Below, piece by piece: positions 58,904 to 64,000 of a DNA stretch of 64,000 nucleotides (position 1 is its first letter; each line of letters begins with the position of its first letter). The DNA is taken from NCBI RefSeq assembly GCF_963676685.1, contig NC_092346.1, positions 25,681,133 to 25,745,132 of the forward strand. The letters are read 5' to 3'. A program made the translations under genes and the position numbers. The DNA comes from Mytilus edulis (taxonomy: Eukaryota; Mollusca; Bivalvia; Mytilida; Mytilidae). The notes beneath the pieces are model-generated. The model had not been told where the DNA came from, searched no databases, and saw only the letters and a list, made by a program, of their open reading frames with translations.

Positions 58904-61221
58904 ATGAATACAAGTAGTCTTGCAGTAAAAACAACAACTTATGAAAACATACAGATAAAGGATGGTTATGATCTACCTGTATATGGAATCGCCGAAGGTA
59001 CCTTCTATACACTTCATGTGCCAGCAATGGCATGTATTTGTATAAGCTTTATATGCGCAATGTCAGTTATTTTATATTCATTCTATCGGCAAAATTACTC
59101 AAAATTTTTCGATTGGTCGAAAAGTGAAAGATTTGTAGTGTATATGGCTCTTTGTGATGCTCTTTTTAATGTGTCGCATTTTAGTGACCATCTTCATATT
59201 GTTGTAACAAAGTCGTTTCCAACACCAAAAGGACTATGTGCTTTTTATGGATTTATGCTTGCTGAATTCATATCAGCTCAAAATTTGATGGTGAATATCG
59301 TTGCTATCAATGTGTTTGTCTTAATCTATTTTCGAAAACAGATGTTTTTTGGCAGATGGGATTATCGGCTGTTGGTTTATATTTTTGGTGTTCCTGCAAT
59401 AGGTTGCATCATTGCTGGAGCTTTGGATCAGTTTGGTCCAAATGGAGCATTGTAAGTAAATAACATTATACATTGATTAGAGAACTTAATTTAAGTTGAA
59501 TTTTTTGACAAAGTTATTGAAAATTAAGTAAATAATCATTTCAATCCGGTTGACTTTTTCCTAAAATTGAAAATTCGTGTCAATAAAACACCTATATCAA
59601 AGCAAATCATTACCAATGATTGAATTTCAAGTTTTTAATCGAGTGTTTGATTGATTGAATATATTATTATTTTTTCTACTTTTTTAGTTGACGATTTCAA
59701 ATATTGGAAAAAAAGGCAAATTATGAATTTTAAAAATACAAACTCAATTCTTGCCATTAAAGTATGTGCATGTACACCTCTGAGGAGCCGCACTTTTCTA
59801 GAATTAAACTTTGTCATACATTTACCTGATTTTTGGTTTATATTACTGTAAAAAATTAATGGGCGAAGAAAATATCGATGTTACACTTTTTTTTGGTACG
59901 GCCCTCCGATATCTTCCGCCCCTCTTTTCTAACATTACTTCAAAACTTTCCATAATGTACGTTTGCCAAAGTCAATTACTTTTTTTTGGCTGCTGTAGCA
60001 GTTTTATGTTAAGGATGTTTGCTCCTCCATTTTTTGATTTTTTGCCAGATTTTCGGAATCCTCTGGTTTTATCCATGTATTGTCATTAAAAAAATTTGCC
60101 CACTAACCCGTACTTTTCTTTTCATTATTTTATTACATAAAGTTTAAGAAGACATTTTTCAAAATTTATAAAATTCTTGTTATTTTTTCATAGTTTTTAA
60201 AACAAATAAGGTGCCAATGTTAAATATATGAAAATTCTAGAGAGAATGATTTCCCGCCAAATTTTCAATGGCTTATATCTCGAGAATGAGCACACGGACC
60301 CTCCATTTTTTTCTACTTTTTGAGTTTCTTTATTAATATACTATCAATTCATAATAGTCTTTTAAAAAGCTTGTTATTTTTTAACAGAGTAGCGAACATC
60401 CTTAACGTCGACTATATTGCTGACACACACAGTGGATGAATATTTTCGTTAATAAAAAAAGTCAGATTTAATATTTCCATACATCCCTTTTTCGGTTATA
60501 CATAAAAGGCAGCTTAAAGTATTTTCATGAAATAAAATATATAAATCCGATGATTTATACAACGTCAGCAATGAACACTATCATCCGTCCATAAGCTAGT
60601 CCTTACTGTTAAGTGTTAGTTTAGATAAAAATAAGTTTCATGAATTATCAATTATACATAACATAGATGTACATGTTATCTTTTTACATACTTGTCAAAT
60701 TGAAATAAAATTACTTTCGTTTCTTTTTCAGCTGCACTTTTGATGCTATAAAAGGGAAAACTACATACATATTCTTCACAACGGTACCGCTTCTATTAAT
60801 CTTAGTTATAAATATCGGTTTGTACACTTTAAGCTGGGGACGAATTTATCAAGAGACGCGTGAAATTAAATATTCTCTCGGGAAATCATCACGAGCATTA
60901 CAAGCATAACACAAGGCTGCAAAGACTATGTCTCTTTTTGTAACAGCTTTCTTTATACAATGGTGGGCTTTGGCTGTATTTGGGGTATGCCAGTTGAGCG
61001 GAAATGTTCCGCCACTGTTACTCAATTTGGTGACAACTTTTTCAAATATTGGAGGTCTGCTGAATGGAATTGTTTTCGTATTTATTGTTAAAAGAAAAAG
61101 CGAGAAAGCCAGTGATAATGGTTCGCACAAATCAGGATCTGGAGGAACTGGTAGTACCCCGATCCAATTAATAAGTCATCCAACACGTGCATCAAATGCG
61201 ATACATAATAGTGAAGTCTGA
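58904..61221 (+). pseudogene. Seven-transmembrane receptor, copy C, with one in-frame stop (TAA)
   Basis: Exon 1 is 58904-59451 and exon 2 is 60732-61221, with donor GTAAGT, acceptor TTTTTCAG and the intron at the same codon and phase as A and B. The total frame is 345 codons. All seven membrane segments are recognisable (ALCDALFNVSHFSDH, AEFISAQNLMVNIVAINVF, QWWALAVFGVCQ, FSNIGGLLNGIVF). At 60907-60909 a TAA stands where A and B have a Ser codon in the loop before TM6 (L-Q-A-stop-H-K-A-A-K-T-M). Nothing else is damaged, and the tail is long, Gly/Ser-rich and ends SEV. So this is a very recent null allele, a polymorphism, an assembly error, or a receptor cut after TM5. An upstream in-frame ATG at 58886 exists; 58904 matches the A and B starts (MN.SS). 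Confidence 0.85.
60009..60405. mobile_element. TTAA-flanked MITE in receptor C intron
   Basis: Starts TTAAggatgtttgc and ends gcgaacatccTTAA, a 10-12-base inverted end inside TTAA sites, as in piggyBac-type insertions. Inside are ctcctccattttttgat and its facing partner accctccattttttt region; no ORF. Confidence 0.75.
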
Positions 61222-61335
61222 GGAAAAATGAAAAGATCAAAGTTTTGATCTAAATACTTCTGATTAAATTCATGTTCTTTAATTATCAACAAACTCAAAG
61301 ATGCTTTATGGTAAAATATATAAATGTAATGATAA

Positions 61336-61410
61336 ATAAACTCATCATAGATACCATGATTTAATTCTATATTTACGAAAGACATGCGTTTCGTCTATAA
61401 TGATATAAAT
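61336..61410 (-). repeat. Hammerhead-like repeat H, truncated
   Basis: aaactcatcatagataccatg and gcgtttcgtctata mark an inverted copy of the 21656-type subfamily; CTGATGA is lost. It lies about 115 bases after the receptor C stop. Confidence 0.7.
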
Positions 61411-62275
61411 GATGATAATAAGCATGTCAACACCGATACGCTCGGGGACCCTTTAACAGGGGTTTGAGTCCGTATATTTGTCCCACATTAACAGACACTG
61501 TTGTGGGTTCTACTTATATGCCCACATTAGACGATTAAGCGAATGCCATTTGTAATCATAGTCGAGCTGATTTCTTGTTCATTTTAGAATTTCGAAAGAC
61601 TTATCATTGTTGGGTTCGTTTGGCTAGCGGGTGGTTTTGATTTGCTTTGTATTCAATTTAGATTCCATAAGGTATTTAGGTAATTAAAATTTCAAAAATT
61701 GTCCTCTCCACCGCCCCCTATAATGATAAACTAGGGCTGAATGTCCTGTTACTATTAATCCATGCATACATATAATCATGATAAAATGAAAAAAATCCAT
61801 ACTATGTACTCGAATGACAAGATTATTTTGATTTTGAACATGCCAGTATAATTATAAAGAAATCGTACATTGAATCGAAGTACATACAAAGCCAACAGAC
61901 TTACATCTCACGTTCTTCTAATTCATGTTTCAGTGCTATAAGTGGATCACAAACTATTATCTTCTTCCTTTGAAAGCAGAAACAATTGGTTGTTGCTTGA
62001 AGTCTTTATTCTTACGTTATCTGTCCGGTGTAGACTGTTGTTTCCCTCTTGTTGTTTTTTGTTGCCTTTTGTTAATGTGCTGTCTAATAAATTTCTTCGG
62101 CTTGAGGTTTTTTATTGTTCAGCTGTCTTTTTATACCTTTTCATAGAAGTGTTTAAAAGAGACACATATTCAAAATCGTTTGTACAGCAGATAAGACCAG
62201 CCATATGCATACCTTTAATTAAAAGTTATTGGTATATAGATATAAAGTAAAAACAAATTAGAAAGTAAATTATTG
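61411..62275. other. Non-coding stretch
   Basis: A segment at 61420-61530 (caccgatacgctcgggg...) may be further H-family sequence. Otherwise nothing seen. Confidence 0.4.
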
Positions 62276-62470
62276 AAGGTCAAGTACGGCATCAATATGG
62301 AGCCTTGGCTCACACAGAACAACAAGCTTCAAAGGGTCCCAAATATTACCAGTGTAAAAGTCAATCAAACAGGAAAACGAAGGGTTAATAATTGAAATGG
62401 TTTAACTCTATCACAAGACACATCGATAAAAACAAGTAAACCAACACTGAACGAATAAATTGCATCTTTA
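62276..62470 (+). repeat. Dispersed repeat T, partial
   Basis: aaggtcaagtacggcatcaa, gagccttggctcacacagaa and aggaaaacgaagggtt blocks match other T copies without the beginning of the unit. Confidence 0.75.
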
Positions 62471-63167
62471 ACACAATGTAAATACTTATTAAAGGTGATC
62501 TATATATAAAAAGGTAAGATGAAACATAACACAAGATAAGTAAACATTGAATAACAAAAAATGCATTTAAAATACATAAATTTAATTGCCATAAGAGAAG
62601 TTTATTCCAAATATCACAATTTGTAGCACTTGTAGGGGTAAATTCAGTAAATAATATACGTCATCAGGGACCGCCCATTTAGGGGAGAGCTTTCAGTATA
62701 GAATTGAAGACCTGTGCTGCAATGATTGGTAGATAAAGTTTTCAATAATATTTTTTTCATTAGATGGATCAAATCTGAGGTTAAAAAAAATAATTAAATA
62801 ATGCTGAATGCATTTATTTTTTTTAAAACAGGATTGAAAAGTGATGGGGTCATTGTAGGAATTAAGTGCGAAACTACAGTGTTTGTAAACAAAGCCATGT
62901 GGAAGGCCCGAAAATGCCGCATGACCCTATGTTTTGATGGTTGCAAAAAATGGGGCTATATTTGTACTTTAATGAATGAAATATGAAAGCTTCTAATTTG
63001 TAAAGGTAAAAAAATTATGAATTTAATTGAACATGTAGGTTTACATTGAAGTTAATGGGAGATTTTTTACTGAATTTATCCCTATAGAGAGAATTTGCAT
63101 CCTGTCACTGTACTTTTTCAAGGACACCTGAGAACCCTAAAGTTCTTTTCTTGTAAATATTAATGCA
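62471..63167. other. Region upstream of the His-Me endonuclease
   Basis: A 61-codon ORF at 62801-62986 is Cys/Lys-rich (FVNKAMWKARKCRM) but too short to judge. This region may belong to the same mobile unit as the two ORFs that follow. Confidence 0.35.
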
Positions 63168-63551
63168 ATGGAAGCCTTTTGGAATCAAATAGCACTATCT
63201 TTAATGCAAAAGTCTATTTTTAATTGCGGTCGGCATGGGTGTACTGAGTGGACTGGTGGTAGAGAGCATGGGGTCTATGGGAAGAAGTCAGTTGTGTGGC
63301 CTGATGGAAAGAAAAAAATAGAAAGGGTTCACAGGCTCTCCTACATGCATGCACATCATATTTTGAGGGATGAAATGCCAAATAAAAATTCACAGGGGGA
63401 GCGGTTAGATGTCCCGCACATATGCCATAACCCCATCTGTCTTAAGCCGGAACATTTAATTCTTGAGCCACACTCTCTCAATATGGATAGAATGGGGTGT
63501 AGAATGAGAAATTTATGTACAAAGGATCACCATCCACATTGTTTATTATAG
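63168..63551 (+). CDS. I-PpoI-like His-Me finger (HNH) endonuclease, zf-His_Me type
   Basis: 127 residues in one exon, ATG in context gcaATGG. The C-terminal half shows the His-Me finger: VPHICHNPIC (residues 82-91) with the candidate general-base His84, then KPEHL and SLNMDRMGC with candidate metal-binding Asn105. Zinc ligands would be Cys86/Cys91/His96 and Cys111/Cys117/His122 or His124/Cys125. The N-terminal half has CGRHGC (20-25), TEWTGG and VHRLSYMH. The order matches the zinc-binding homing-endonuclease family typified by Physarum I-PpoI. Found in metazoans these are probably mobile or domesticated nucleases; the target here is unknown. It is intronless and convergent with the next ORF, unlike the host genes in the window. 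All catalytic positions look intact. Confidence 0.8.
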   Translation: MEAFWNQIALSLMQKSIFNCGRHGCTEWTGGREHGVYGKKSVVWPDGKKKIERVHRLSYMHAHHILRDEMPNKNSQGERLDVPHICHNPICLKPEHLILEPHSLNMDRMGCRMRNLCTKDHHPHCLL

Positions 63552-63564
63552 ATGAAGGTGAATA

Positions 63565-64000
63565 TTATTTATTTGAAAGCCTAGTAGACTTGCGGAGTCT
63601 GCCATATGAGTGGTCTTTTGGGTACATAGGACTGTTTTTAGTGACCGGTAAAAGTTTATTTTTCGTATAATCTTTTTCCTCCTGATGCCGTGCATGTATA
63701 TCATACAGAGCATGCTTTCTTGCATTTCTGTGATTGATACTGTTTTCTGAGTATTTACAATTTCTCATTTGATCACTATGGTCCTCTAATTTTTTTAGAG
63801 ATTTTGCCACTTTTGTACCTGGTTGTATTGCACTTCCAGCAGCCTCACACAAGATGACGATAGAATTGCCTGTACCATGATTGACTTTGTGACATGCCGT
63901 ATGTACCCGGCCGGTAAAGTTTCTAGCATAGGTAACATTAACTGGTACAGTGCAACGAATGGATCGATTTTGGGCTTCAACTTTTTGTGTATTTGCACTT
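63565..64000 (-). CDS. Unrecognised ORF, N-terminally open at the window edge
   Basis: Open on the minus strand from the window end to TAA at 63565, at least 144 codons. Residues near the edge read VEAQNRSIRCTVPVNVTYAR, then GRVHTACHKVNHGTG. The later part is rich in Lys, His and Arg (KSLKKLEDHSD, NHRNARKHALYDIHARHQ) and ends RKSTRLSNK. The stop lies 13 bases from the stop of the endonuclease gene. The composition (basic, several Cys and His) suggests a nucleic-acid-binding or transposon protein, but I do not recognise the family. Confidence 0.6.
   Translation of the reverse strand, partial: SANTQKVEAQNRSIRCTVPVNVTYARNFTGRVHTACHKVNHGTGNSIVILCEAAGSAIQPGTKVAKSLKKLEDHSDQMRNCKYSENSINHRNARKHALYDIHARHQEEKDYTKNKLLPVTKNSPMYPKDHSYGRLRKSTRLSNK

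Noticed and set aside
60907-60909. Selenocysteine or programmed read-through in receptor C
   Set aside because: The stop is TAA, not TGA, and no stimulatory context was seen; Ser in the paralogues argues for a plain nonsense change.
1-64000. CRISPR array, bacterial operon or prophage
   Set aside because: No spaced identical short repeats of that type; introns, TATA boxes and retroelements show a eukaryotic chromosome.

Overview
The window looks like nuclear DNA of a bivalve mollusc, most probably a mussel (Mytilus-like). It is AT-rich, gene-poor and intron-rich with canonical GT..AG junctions, and full of short dispersed repeats, Penelope-like retroelements, a DIRS/Ngaro-type element and foldback MITEs of a kind I associate with mussel genomes. 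The species is an inference; no sequence search was possible.

Layout. 1-2149: repeat-bearing upstream DNA. 2150-10928 (+): a complete five-exon nucleotide-sugar transporter closely resembling Drosophila senju (UDP-galactose transporter), with a broken LINE reverse transcriptase in intron 1. 10929-22557: long gene-free stretch with a pogo/Tigger-like MITE pair, a ~167-bp triple tandem, two diverged copies of one ~900-bp block, a long foldback and a hammerhead-like repeat. 23223-26801 (-), 40855-46112 (-) and 58904-61221 (+): three paralogous two-exon seven-transmembrane receptors (copies A, B, C) with the intron in exactly the same place. Copy C has one in-frame TAA. 29019-35463: a retroelement with split direct repeats (A1...B1-A2-B2) carrying an intact SGNH-hydrolase ORF and a frameshifted Gag, but no visible polymerase or tyrosine recombinase. 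36640-38480 (-): decayed Penelope-like element (PLE1). 39278-39840: 54-bp minisatellite. 41352-42318: nested inverted tRNA-SINE structure, next to PLE2 (42319-44350, -), a near-intact Penelope-like element with a GIY-YIG endonuclease. Both lie inside the intron of receptor copy B. 48747-51023 (+): complete four-exon secreted C-type lectin. 53855-55260 (-): 5'-truncated PLE3. 63168-64000: an I-PpoI-like His-Me finger endonuclease ORF convergent, 13 bp apart, with an unrecognised ORF that runs off the window.

Host genes therefore number about five: a transporter, three receptors and a lectin. There is no operon logic. The receptors form a tandem-duplicated family with likely shared PDZ-type C-termini. 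The rest is mobile DNA in several states of decay. The most notable non-coding signal is a dispersed repeat family whose best copy (21676-21714) holds a hammerhead-ribozyme-like core.
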